A stretch of DNA of 22,026 bases from a virus. The stretch is from the IMG/VR virus record IMGVR_UViG_3300030329_003493, positions 6,375 through 28,400 of that record; one strand, 5' to 3'. The translations under genes and the position numbers were made by a program. Positions 14,944 to 19,594 of the stretch are shown here, piece after piece; position 1 is the first letter of the stretch; each line of letters opens with the position of its first letter. The notes beneath the pieces were generated by a model that saw only the letters and a program-made list of their open reading frames with translations, did no database searches and was not told where the DNA came from.

Positions 14944-14978
14944 TATAAATAGAATATTAATAATTAAATCAATCTAAT

Positions 14979-15074
14979 ATGTCGAAGCTAATTAAACTAT
15001 ATGAACTCAGTATGATTACCCTGTTCTCACCAATCATCATTACATTCTTAATCATTAATGAATTGATAGATTAA
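14979..15074 (+). CDS. 31-aa single-pass membrane peptide
   Basis: A 31-codon frame (MSKLIKLYELSMITLFSPII, then ITFLIINELID) starting 45 bases after the GG of T7-like copy A. A short charged N-terminus is followed by an uninterrupted hydrophobic stretch (about 12-28) long enough to cross the membrane, and an acidic C-terminus, so the C-terminal end may be periplasmic. Phage mini-proteins of this type often inhibit host functions, modulate lysis or exclude other phages, but nothing specific can be claimed. Evidence for coding is the promoter spacing and the hydrophobic pattern, not length. Confidence 0.5.
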   Translation: MSKLIKLYELSMITLFSPIIITFLIINELID

Positions 15075-15086
15075 TTACATACCAAA

Positions 15087-15109
15087 TACGATAGCAATTG
15101 GATAATATA
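15087..15109 (+). promoter_or_regulatory. T7-like promoter, copy B
   Basis: TACGA (15087-15091), 8 bases, GGATAATATA (15100-15109). It is a close duplicate of copy A including flanks. No convincing coding frame follows before copy C, so its transcript start may yield a leader or small RNA. Confidence 0.68.
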
Positions 15110-15261
15110 TATAAATAACAATTAATAATAATAATATAGTATTAATTACAAATGTAAACAACTATGAATAATAATTTACAATTGTGAACACAGTGAGTGT
15201 GCGGAATAGTAGTCAATACTAAAATAATGAATAAATAAATTATCTACTTTTACAATGTAAA
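15110..15261 (+). other. Non-coding stretch between copies B and C
   Basis: About 150 AT-rich bases. ATGs at 15152 and 15164 open frames of one and seven codons only. A small hairpin ACAC-AGTGA-GTGT is visible near 15188-15200. Nothing else is recognised. It would be the 5' part of a transcript from copy B. Confidence 0.4.
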
Positions 15262-15284
15262 TACGAACTAAATTGGATAATATA
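15262..15284 (+). promoter_or_regulatory. T7-like promoter, copy C
   Basis: TACGA (15262-15266), spacer ACTAAATT, GGATAATATA (15275-15284). It lies 51 bases (counted from GG) before the ATG of the 80-aa gene at 15326. Confidence 0.7.
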
Positions 15285-15325
15285 ATAAAGATAAAAAATA
15301 AATAAATAACTTAAATAAATAAATT

Positions 15326-15568
15326 ATGTCAAAATTAAACAAAGTTGAAGAACTTAAAACTAAAAGATTTGTAATAAGAAAATCATTAATTGGTAAAAAT
15401 GTAGTAATTACATTTGTGAATAAAAAACAAGAAAAAGTTTCTTATAATCATGATGAAGTGTATAATGCACATAAAGAAAGATTTGAAAGTATGAATTGTT
15501 TTCAGAAATATAAGTCATACACTAATAGTAATGCAATTCCAGCTTTCTGTAGAAATTTAACACTATAA
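15326..15568 (+). CDS. Hypothetical small basic protein (80 aa)
   Basis: An 80-aa protein, lysine-rich (MSKLNKVEELKTKRFVIRKS). A strand-rich middle (GKNVVITFVNKKQEKVSYN) is followed by a helix-like EVYNAHKERFESMNCFQKYK and a C-terminal AFCRNLTL. Two cysteines are spaced too far apart for a zinc knuckle. The family is not recognised. It is the first gene of the segment driven by T7-like copy C. An A-rich leader (AAATAAATTATG) without a Shine-Dalgarno fits Bacteroidetes-type translation starts. Confidence 0.65.
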   Translation: MSKLNKVEELKTKRFVIRKSLIGKNVVITFVNKKQEKVSYNHDEVYNAHKERFESMNCFQKYKSYTNSNAIPAFCRNLTL

Positions 15569-15641
15569 TTAGTAGTAATTTCTTGAACAAAAGTCGTAGT
15601 TCCACTTGTTTAGCGACTATAAATAATGCGAATGAGTACAC

Positions 15642-15680
15642 TGTAGTAATGGTTTTTGTGAGTTCGATTCTCACACTACA
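15642..15680 (+). ncRNA. tRNA-derived minihelix (no anticodon arm)
   Basis: GTGAG-TTCGATT-CTCAC (15658-15674) is a perfect T-arm with a consensus T-loop. The next six bases ACTACA (15675-15680) pair perfectly with TGTAGT (15642-15647), as an acceptor stem would. Only AATGGTTTTT separates the 5' acceptor strand from the T-arm. AATGGTT resembles a D-loop with its GG, while the rest of the D-arm, the anticodon arm and the variable loop are missing. It is therefore a mini-tRNA, a deleted tRNA relic, or the tRNA 3'-end part of an attachment site. A full tRNA could not be built from flanking bases. Confidence 0.45.
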
Positions 15681-15708
15681 ACTAATATTAATAAAAAAAT
15701 AAGCAAAT

Positions 15709-15804
15709 ATGAGTGCAATAGGATTAATAGCAACAGCAAATATAGTAGGTATAATACTTTATATAATATATATAATAATAACTGCTGATAGTGACAGATA
15801 CTAA
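15709..15804 (+). CDS. 31-aa membrane peptide, second
   Basis: A 31-codon frame (MSAIGLIATANIVGIILYII, then YIIITADSDRY) with a 22-residue run of Ile, Leu, Val, Ala and Gly (about 3-25) followed by a polar, acidic tail. It is one transmembrane segment, the same length as the peptide at 14979 but with a different sequence. It follows the tRNA-like element and ends 11 bases before T7-like copy D. The stretch is very AT-rich (ATATAATATATATAATA), so chance hydrophobicity from ATA codons is a real alternative. Function unknown. Confidence 0.45.
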   Translation: MSAIGLIATANIVGIILYIIYIIITADSDRY

Positions 15805-15815
15805 TACAAAACAAA

Positions 15816-15838
15816 TACGACAAAAGTTGGATAATATA
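15816..15838 (+). promoter_or_regulatory. T7-like promoter, copy D
   Basis: TACGA (15816-15820), spacer CAAAAGTT, GGATAATATA (15829-15838). The preceding AATACAAAACAAATACGA is identical over 18 bases to copy H. The ATG of the 43-aa gene follows 29 bases after GG. Confidence 0.7.
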
Positions 15839-15857
15839 AATGTAAAAAATAAATAAT

Positions 15858-15989
15858 ATGAAGATAAAATATTTAAAAGTAGGTAAACTATTCATAGTGT
15901 ATAGACCACACTCACAACAAATAGTATACACAAACAAAAACAAAACAAAGTGCTATGAGTACATATTTAAAACAGTAAACTATGCGTAA
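15858..15989 (+). CDS. Hypothetical 43-aa protein
   Basis: A 43-codon frame (MKIKYLKVGKLFIVYRPHSQ, then QIVYTNKNKTKCYEYIF...) ending at 15989. Alternating hydrophobic and charged residues suggest a short beta-hairpin fold. Its end overlaps the start of the next gene by 8 bases in another frame, typical of translational coupling. The start has an A-rich leader (AAAAAATAAATAATATG) and follows T7-like copy D. No family is recognised. Confidence 0.55.
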   Translation: MKIKYLKVGKLFIVYRPHSQQIVYTNKNKTKCYEYIFKTVNYA

Positions 15990-16221
15990 AAGAAATTATA
16001 TACTAACGCCATGCGACTACGGTTACAAAGTTGAAGCGTGGGATGACAATGGTAAGTACACTTGTGTGTACGAACAAACTCGCGAAGCGGCCAGTGACTT
16101 CATAATGAAGTGGTGGGAAATGTCAGAGCAAAACAAAAAAGCTGACGAAATAATGCAAAAAGCAATCGCTCAATGCATAGAATTAGATAAAAAACTAGGA
16201 TTAAAACCAAATTTAGATTAA
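15982..16221 (+). CDS. Hypothetical protein (79 aa)
   Basis: A 79-aa protein. An N-terminal strand-rich part (NYILTPCDYGYKVEAWDDNGKYTCVYEQ) is followed by a long amphipathic helix (TREAASDFIMKWWEMSEQNKKADEIMQKAIAQCIELDKKLG). Base use differs from its neighbours in being less A/T-extreme (GAAGCGTGGGATGAC, CGCGAAGCGGCC), which suggests well-constrained coding. It overlaps the 43-aa gene by 8 bases and is followed after one base by the lipoprotein gene. Function unknown. Confidence 0.7.
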   Translation: MRKRNYILTPCDYGYKVEAWDDNGKYTCVYEQTREAASDFIMKWWEMSEQNKKADEIMQKAIAQCIELDKKLGLKPNLD

Positions 16222-16222
16222 T

Positions 16223-16429
16223 ATGAAAAAGATAATAAAAGAAAACTTAGCAGAATTAATAATAATAACAGTATTTGCATTAGCATTTTCAAGTTGCTCA
16301 CAAACAACTTATTTGCCTTGCGCTGCTTATGCTAATAGTTATGGTGAAACTGAAGGAATCCACGAGGATTTAACTGAAGACGAGTATAATAAACTAATTG
16401 CTTGTGAAAACTGTGACGAAATAGACTAA
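16223..16429 (+). CDS. Small predicted lipoprotein (68 aa)
   Basis: A 68-aa protein with an N-terminal lysine (MKKIIKENL), a hydrophobic core (ELIIITVFALAF) and a cysteine in SSCSQ at residue 25. That makes a type II (lipoprotein) signal peptide of the relaxed Bacteroidetes kind. The mature part (about 44 aa) is acidic and contains three more cysteines (LPCAAY, ACENCDEID). If exported, it would be anchored in the envelope. Phage lipoproteins commonly mask receptors or act as outer-membrane lysis factors. Position in an early-type region favours exclusion or host takeover over lysis, by inference. Confidence 0.6.
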   Translation: MKKIIKENLAELIIITVFALAFSSCSQTTYLPCAAYANSYGETEGIHEDLTEDEYNKLIACENCDEID

Positions 16430-16431
16430 AT

Positions 16432-16548
16432 ATGAAGAAAATAATAACAATATTACTAGTAATGTTTGCATTACAGTCGTGTGGAACGTGGAAATGGGTG
16501 GAACCAATGCCACCAAATGCCGCTAACAACCATAGATTTAATAAGTAA
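16432..16548 (+). CDS. Very small predicted lipoprotein (38 aa)
   Basis: A 38-codon frame: MKKIITILLVMFALQSCGTW, then KWVEPMPPNAANNHRFNK. The lipobox LQSC has its cysteine at 17. The mature peptide is only 22 residues, with Trp and Pro (KWVEPMPPN). It begins two bases after the previous lipoprotein gene ends. Size and proline content recall Rz1-type outer-membrane spanins, but no inner-membrane Rz partner lies beside it, so that idea is weak. It ends 12 bases before T7-like copy E. Confidence 0.55.
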   Translation: MKKIITILLVMFALQSCGTWKWVEPMPPNAANNHRFNK

Positions 16549-16560
16549 TTACAAAATAAA

Positions 16561-16583
16561 TACGAACACTATTGGATAATATA
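16561..16583 (+). promoter_or_regulatory. T7-like promoter, copy E
   Basis: TACGA (16561-16565), spacer ACACTATT, GGATAATATA (16574-16583). Of all copies this is closest to the T7 consensus TAATACGACTCACTATAGG: AATACGA, CACTAT and GG are shared, with one base fewer in the spacer. Confidence 0.72.
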
Positions 16584-16607
16584 AATGTAATAATTAAATA
16601 ATATACT

Positions 16608-16784
16608 ATGCAAAATACAATTAAATTCTTAAAACCAAACATGACCACTGGTCTGCAAAAAATTCAACTAAATGGTATAACTTATAAGCCATATACTATT
16701 TGTCAACTTGCTGATACTAAATTTGGCACAGATGAAGTTACTACTTGGTTTAACTACAAAGGTTTAACTTATATAGCAGAATAA
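16608..16784 (+). CDS. Hypothetical protein (58 aa)
   Basis: A 58-codon frame: MQNTIKFLKPNMTTGLQKIQ, then LNGITYKPYTICQLADTKFG and TDEVTTWFNYKGLTYIAE. It looks like a compact beta-rich fold (ITYKPYTI, VTTWFNYKGLTYI). The start lies 34 bases after the GG of T7-like copy E. Its stop overlaps the next start (TAATG at 16782-16786). No family is recognised. Confidence 0.6.
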   Translation: MQNTIKFLKPNMTTGLQKIQLNGITYKPYTICQLADTKFGTDEVTTWFNYKGLTYIAE

Positions 16785-17104
16785 TGAAGTGTAAATGTAA
16801 TAATATAATACCTCAAGGCAGAGTCGATCTTGGTTACTCAGTGTGCGTAGACTGCTCCACGACCGAGCAATACGGTTGCGCACCACTAATCAACCACAAG
16901 ACCGGTAATTCCATACAGATTATGTCAAGCAGTGACGCTGCGCGTTTAGCTAAGATGACTCGCCGAAGAGGTTACGGTACAATGTTAGGTGTATTGGTGG
17001 CATTAGTAATGTTAACTAGTTCTTGTAGTGAGCCAAAAACTTGTAATATACAAGGTCCTCATTATCATGGTGATGAATTAGTTGTGCCACCAAATACAAA
17101 ATAA
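16784..17104 (+). CDS. Zinc-ribbon protein joined to a lipoprotein-like tail (106 aa)
   Basis: Residues 1-32 (CKCNNIIPQGRVDLGYSVCVDCSTTEQYGC) carry paired cysteines as in DksA/TraR-type zinc fingers, followed by NHKTGNSIQIMSSSDAARLAKMTRRRGYGTM. This part resembles complete small zinc-finger proteins of other marine phages. In frame with it, residues 67-82 (MLGVLVALVMLTSSCSE) form a lipoprotein signal with a cysteine at 81, then a short tail with Pro and His. ATG codons at 16955 (MTRRRGYGTM) and 16982 could start a separate lipoprotein in the same frame. The gene is therefore either a fusion or two proteins from nested starts. The stop TAA falls inside T7-like copy F. Confidence 0.65.
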   Translation: MKCKCNNIIPQGRVDLGYSVCVDCSTTEQYGCAPLINHKTGNSIQIMSSSDAARLAKMTRRRGYGTMLGVLVALVMLTSSCSEPKTCNIQGPHYHGDELVVPPNTK

Positions 17105-17105
17105 A

Positions 17106-17128
17106 TACGATTACTAATGGATAATAAT
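17106..17128 (+). promoter_or_regulatory. T7-like promoter, copy F
   Basis: TACGA (17106-17110), spacer TTACTAAT, GGATAATAAT (17119-17128). It abuts the upstream stop codon and is only 13 bases from the ATG at 17132, so transcripts from GG would have a very short leader. Confidence 0.65.
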
Positions 17129-17131
17129 AAT

Positions 17132-17326
17132 ATGAAATACATAACAATTTTAGACTTTGAAGATGGTAAAGTATACCAATATTCAATAGATTATGAGAAT
17201 TATTTTAAAAGTGACCATGAAGATTTTTGTCCTTATGAAACGTTTATGGAAAGTAAAGGACACAAAGTAAATAACTGTGAGTGGATGGTCCACGAGAAAG
17301 CAGGAGTAGAATTTAATATACAATAA
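17132..17326 (+). CDS. Hypothetical protein (64 aa)
   Basis: A protein of 64 aa from the ATG at 17132. An in-frame ATG at 17117 exists, but it lies within T7-like copy F, upstream of its GG, so it is unlikely to be used. The sequence is acidic and aromatic (MKYITILDFEDGKVYQYSID, then HEDFCPYETFMESKGHKV), with strands at both ends (ITILDF, MVHEKAGVEFNI). It resembles small uncharacterised phage proteins with an ILDFEDG-x-VY pattern. It is followed after one base by the 170-aa gene. Function unknown. Confidence 0.6.
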   Translation: MKYITILDFEDGKVYQYSIDYENYFKSDHEDFCPYETFMESKGHKVNNCEWMVHEKAGVEFNIQ

Positions 17327-17327
17327 T

Positions 17328-17840
17328 ATGAAACAAAATAATAAATGGAAATACCAAGGTGATAGTAGATACGAGAAGGTATATGAGAAGATGCAACTAC
17401 TTGATATACAAGATGTTACCACAGAAAGACAACATAAAAATGGTACAATAGTATGGCGATTACCAATTAAAAATGAGTGGGGTGGAAAACTTATTGAAGT
17501 AGCTAGTTTTAAAGCTGGTTATGTACGTAATCAGAATAGTGGATATAGTAATTATCAACTAAATAAAACTAAGAAAAACTTTGAAAAAGAGTGGCCAAGT
17601 GGTTATAGATATTACTCAACTGAAAGAATATTAATACCAATAGAAATAGATAGATTAGAATATTTAATAAGCTATTGTCTTAAAAATTATTACATCAAAC
17701 GTGCTAATCAAGTAGCAAATGGTGAGTTTATACCTAAATGGAAGTATAAATCTGAAGTAGAAAAAAGAATTGACGAAATTAATAATTTTGTTACAGAAGT
17801 AAGTGTAACAGTAAACGGAGTAAAACATAAAATACTGTAA
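17328..17840 (+). CDS. Hypothetical protein (170 aa)
   Basis: A 170-aa basic protein with a foldable mixture of strands and helices: YEKMQLLDIQDVTTERQHKNGTI, WRLPIKNEWGGKLIEVASFKAGYV, GYRYYSTERILIPIEIDRLEYLISYCLKNYYI, and a C-terminal charged helix with VSVTVNGVKHKIL. There is no signal peptide, zinc site or nucleotide-binding motif. It lies in the segment driven by T7-like copy F and is followed one base later by the 45-aa gene. I do not recognise a family. Confidence 0.65.
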   Translation: MKQNNKWKYQGDSRYEKVYEKMQLLDIQDVTTERQHKNGTIVWRLPIKNEWGGKLIEVASFKAGYVRNQNSGYSNYQLNKTKKNFEKEWPSGYRYYSTERILIPIEIDRLEYLISYCLKNYYIKRANQVANGEFIPKWKYKSEVEKRIDEINNFVTEVSVTVNGVKHKIL

Positions 17841-17841
17841 T

Positions 17842-17979
17842 ATGGGAAAACAAAACGAAAAACTACTAAAAAATATAAAAATATATGAAAAAGAAAAAGC
17901 TGAACAGCAAAAATCCAAAGTATATGGACAAAAGCCTATTAAAGGAAAGACCAATAAAGAAAAGAGTACTGTACAATGA
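17842..17979 (+). CDS. Hypothetical Lys-rich 45-aa protein
   Basis: A 45-codon frame: MGKQNEKLLKNIKIYEKEKA, then EQQKSKVYGQKPIKGKTNKE and KSTVQ. About a third of the residues are lysine, with a short helical first half and a disordered end. It starts one base after the previous stop and is the last gene before the structured-RNA candidate at 18018. A 15-base string here (17927-17941) also occurs at 14457-14471, probably by chance. Coding is supported by spacing only. Confidence 0.45.
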   Translation: MGKQNEKLLKNIKIYEKEKAEQQKSKVYGQKPIKGKTNKEKSTVQ

Positions 17980-18017
17980 GGTAAAAGGAGTCAAAGTGTA
18001 CGGAGTATGGTACGAAT

Positions 18018-18180
18018 AACGAGGTGAGGGTGGTAATGATACACAAAGAGGTTTGGGATAGACGTTTTACGAAATCTCCTATAGAATAAAACTTTGTGTA
18101 CAAACGGCAGGATAAAGCGAGTTCCGAAACTCGGCTCACCGAAACTCGGAGAAGAACCACACCTGCCCGACCTCGTTTTA
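18018..18180 (+). ncRNA. Structured RNA candidate, about 160 nt
   Basis: A non-coding island with GC near 46% by hand count, in surroundings near 30%. A perfect 8-bp closing stem pairs 18018-18025 (AACGAGGT) with 18170-18177 (ACCTCGTT) and is followed by TTTTATT like an intrinsic terminator. Inside are a perfect 9-bp stem TACACAAAG/CTTTGTGTA (18040-18048 with 18092-18100), an inner AGGTTT/AAATCT stem, a 6-bp stem GGCAGG/CCTGCC (18106-18111 with 18162-18167) and a CGAGTT-CCGA-AACTCG hairpin (18118-18133). CCGAAACTCGG occurs twice, at 18124 and 18139, offering alternative pairings. GTGGT (18030-18034) with ACCAC (18156-18160) would be a pseudoknot. No class is recognised. Confidence 0.68.
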
Positions 18181-18192
18181 TTACAAACTAAA

Positions 18193-18215
18193 TACGAATA
18201 ACTACGGATAATATA
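18193..18215 (+). promoter_or_regulatory. T7-like promoter, copy G
   Basis: TACGA (18193-18197), spacer ATAACTAC, GGATAATATA (18206-18215), preceded by TTACAAACTAAA. It lies just after the structured-RNA candidate and 29 bases (from GG) before the ATG at 18235. Confidence 0.7.
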
Positions 18216-18234
18216 AACAATAAAATTAAATAAT

Positions 18235-18633
18235 ATGACAGAACTTGAAAACAAAATGGCAGCACTAAAACTGCTACAAAGCGAAACTAACGATAAAGTT
18301 AGAGATTATCAACAGCAAATAGCTGATTTACAAAAACAAATAGATGACTATAATAAACCAGAGTTAACGCCAGCTCAACTAGATGATATACAAGAAGCTA
18401 TTGAAAAAGCTGTTGAAAACTATAGCTTCAGTGACTGTGACAACTATGAAGTTGAGTATGGTCTTGACTATGATGGTAGAGTACACTTAGAATCTATAGA
18501 TTTATCTTGTTCTTATGAGTTAATTGAAATGATAGTTAATAAAGTACACAACTTATTTAAAGAAGCTGAGTGTCCTGAAGAATTAGATACAACAGAACCA
18601 GATAATCACCCAGTAGAAAAATTACAACAATGA
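18235..18633 (+). CDS. Coiled-coil hypothetical protein (132 aa)
   Basis: A 132-aa acidic protein. Residues 1-40 are a coiled coil with clear heptads (LENKMAALKLLQSETNDKVR, then DYQQQIADLQKQIDDY). A compact middle follows (LDDIQEAIEKAVENYSFSD and YEVEYGLDYDGRVHLESIDL), and then an amphipathic helix (YELIEMIVNKVHNLF) and a disordered acidic tail. Proteins of this plan are common in marine phages without known function; oligomerisation through the coiled coil is likely. Its stop overlaps the next start (ATGA). Confidence 0.7.
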   Translation: MTELENKMAALKLLQSETNDKVRDYQQQIADLQKQIDDYNKPELTPAQLDDIQEAIEKAVENYSFSDCDNYEVEYGLDYDGRVHLESIDLSCSYELIEMIVNKVHNLFKEAECPEELDTTEPDNHPVEKLQQ

Positions 18634-18917
18634 AATTAACTAGTAAAAAAGTAAAAGACTATATGTCTTACAGAACAGATGAAGAATTAAGGCATTGTCC
18701 TGAAGCTATTGCTGCTGCTTGTAACGATATGGCAGATGAATACTCTCATACTGAGTTTGGTAAAGCAGCTAAAGCAAAAGACTATATGAAACTATTGTTT
18801 TTTAACGATCCTATTAAAGGTTTGTTTACACATAGCTATGGTTTTCATACAGCAACAGGTAGAATGTTAATAGAAAAATTAAAAAATAAATATTATGAGC
18901 ACAAGAGCGCAGATTAG
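18630..18917 (+). CDS. Hypothetical helical protein (95 aa)
   Basis: A 95-aa protein, mostly helical: SKKVKDYMSYRTDEELRHCP, then EAIAAACNDMADEYSHTEF, GKAAKAKDYMKLLFF and GRMLIEKLKNKYYEH. The two halves share a K(A)KDYM string, which may mark an internal repeat. No catalytic motif is visible. It starts inside the previous stop codon and overlaps the next gene by 23 bases, so it is tightly coupled to both. Function unknown. Confidence 0.65.
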   Translation: MKLTSKKVKDYMSYRTDEELRHCPEAIAAACNDMADEYSHTEFGKAAKAKDYMKLLFFNDPIKGLFTHSYGFHTATGRMLIEKLKNKYYEHKSAD

Positions 18918-19260
18918 ATTTGCAACAAGAGAAGCCGGTGTAACTTTTAATGATCACCCTAAAGTTATACATGCACAGTTTTACAACCACTCTGATGGTT
19001 ATCCAGAAGGATTAGGCGTAGAAATAGCTGAATCACTTACTAAATATAAAAAAATAGAAGGATGGGAAATAGAACCATTACATTTAAGACACGGGGACTT
19101 AGAATATATATATTATATATGGCAACATCCTATGAAAAGTACATTTATAAGTATATTTGCCTTAACTCCTTTTGATGATCAATCAGGTGAATGTATCTTT
19201 GTAGGTACACCAGATAAATTAATAAAAAAATACAAAACAAATACGAACTATGACGGATAA
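18895..19260 (+). CDS. Conserved phage protein, MSTRAQIRF / HSDGYPEG type (121 aa)
   Basis: A 121-aa protein beginning MSTRAQIRFATREAGV, with YNHSDGYPEGLG at about 44-55. This combination recurs in small conserved proteins of many phages and some bacteria, but its function is not known to me. Further segments are LRHGDLEYIYYIWQHP and STFISIFALTPFD, suggesting an alpha/beta fold. The C-terminal residues YKTNTNYDG and the stop TAA are encoded by T7-like copy H, so promoter and reading frame are superimposed. Confidence 0.7.
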   Translation: MSTRAQIRFATREAGVTFNDHPKVIHAQFYNHSDGYPEGLGVEIAESLTKYKKIEGWEIEPLHLRHGDLEYIYYIWQHPMKSTFISIFALTPFDDQSGECIFVGTPDKLIKKYKTNTNYDG

Positions 19261-19264
19261 TAAA
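19242..19264 (+). promoter_or_regulatory. T7-like promoter, copy H (inside coding sequence)
   Basis: TACGA (19242-19246), spacer ACTATGAC, GGATAATAAA (19255-19264). It lies entirely within the end of the 121-aa gene and spans the ATG (19250) of the 114-aa gene. A transcript starting at GG would lack that ATG. Confidence 0.6.
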
Positions 19265-19594
19265 CGTGTAACAAACAAACAAATATTAGATAAGATAGAT
19301 GCACTAAAAGTCGGTGATGAAGGTCTTAACGCATTGGCTATCAAGATAGTAAGCCGTATGGTTAAACTAAAATCTATGGAAGACTGGTTTCACCATGTAA
19401 ATAAATCACAACTGGCGTGGTCAACATCTTACGAAGATTTAGAAGTATCAGAAGAATATAATGCGTTAGGCGAAGCTGCAAAGCTTATGACACTATTAAA
19501 TATATATCAAGAAGATGAAGAATACGAAAAATGTGCTATTATAAAAAACAGAATGGACGAAGTAAATAAAGTATTAAAAAAATATAATAAATGA
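19250..19594 (+). CDS. Hypothetical helical protein (114 aa)
   Basis: A 114-aa protein, mainly helical and acidic: TNKQILDKIDALKVGDEGLN, then ALAIKIVSRMVKLKSMEDWF, EEYNALGEAAKLMTLLNIY and IIKNRMDEVNKVLKKY. Its ATG overlaps the 121-aa gene by 11 bases. No other in-frame ATG comes before codon 36, so full-length translation requires mRNA that began upstream of T7-like copy H. No domain is recognised. The stop overlaps the start of the ligase gene. Confidence 0.62.
   Translation: MTDNKRVTNKQILDKIDALKVGDEGLNALAIKIVSRMVKLKSMEDWFHHVNKSQLAWSTSYEDLEVSEEYNALGEAAKLMTLLNIYQEDEEYEKCAIIKNRMDEVNKVLKKYNK

Larger units (their letters stand above)
14417..14978. promoter_or_regulatory. Divergent intergenic control region
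   Basis: Between the leftward operon start (14416) and the first rightward mini-gene (14979) no substantial gene is found. The stretch holds three copies of the AGTAATAGGCT element (14455, 14661, 14694), a 12-base direct repeat and hairpin (14475-14535), a C-rich tract (14746-14763) and the first T7-like promoter (14921-14943). From about 14741 to 14920 the plus strand has many more C than G, so base composition changes at the same place as transcription direction. This is where leftward promoters, and possibly an origin, should lie. I see no clear host-type -7/-33 Bacteroidetes promoter. Confidence 0.7.

Noticed and set aside
15594-15682. Full-length tRNA of about 89 nt using TCGTAGT as 5' acceptor strand
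   Set aside because: One acceptor mismatch, no D-arm and no 5-bp anticodon stem could be built; the minihelix reading fits better.
15671-15943. Leftward open frame of 90 codons rich in Leu, Ile and Tyr
   Set aside because: Low-complexity antisense shadow of AT-rich DNA containing promoter copy D and a rightward mini-gene.
17927-17941. 15-base identity (GACAAAAGCCTATTA) with 14457-14471 inside the regulatory element
   Set aside because: It lies inside a coding frame, lacks the rest of the element, and a 15-mer match in 22 kb of AT-rich DNA can arise by chance.
18012-18028. TACGAATAACG, a partial match to the T7-like promoter
   Set aside because: The GGATAAT half is missing at the fixed spacing; it overlaps the first stem of the RNA candidate.
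17991-18254. Leftward open frame of 87 codons across the RNA candidate
   Set aside because: It runs against all neighbouring genes, ignores the paired structure, and its sequence is Phe/Tyr/Ser-rich as expected of an antisense shadow.
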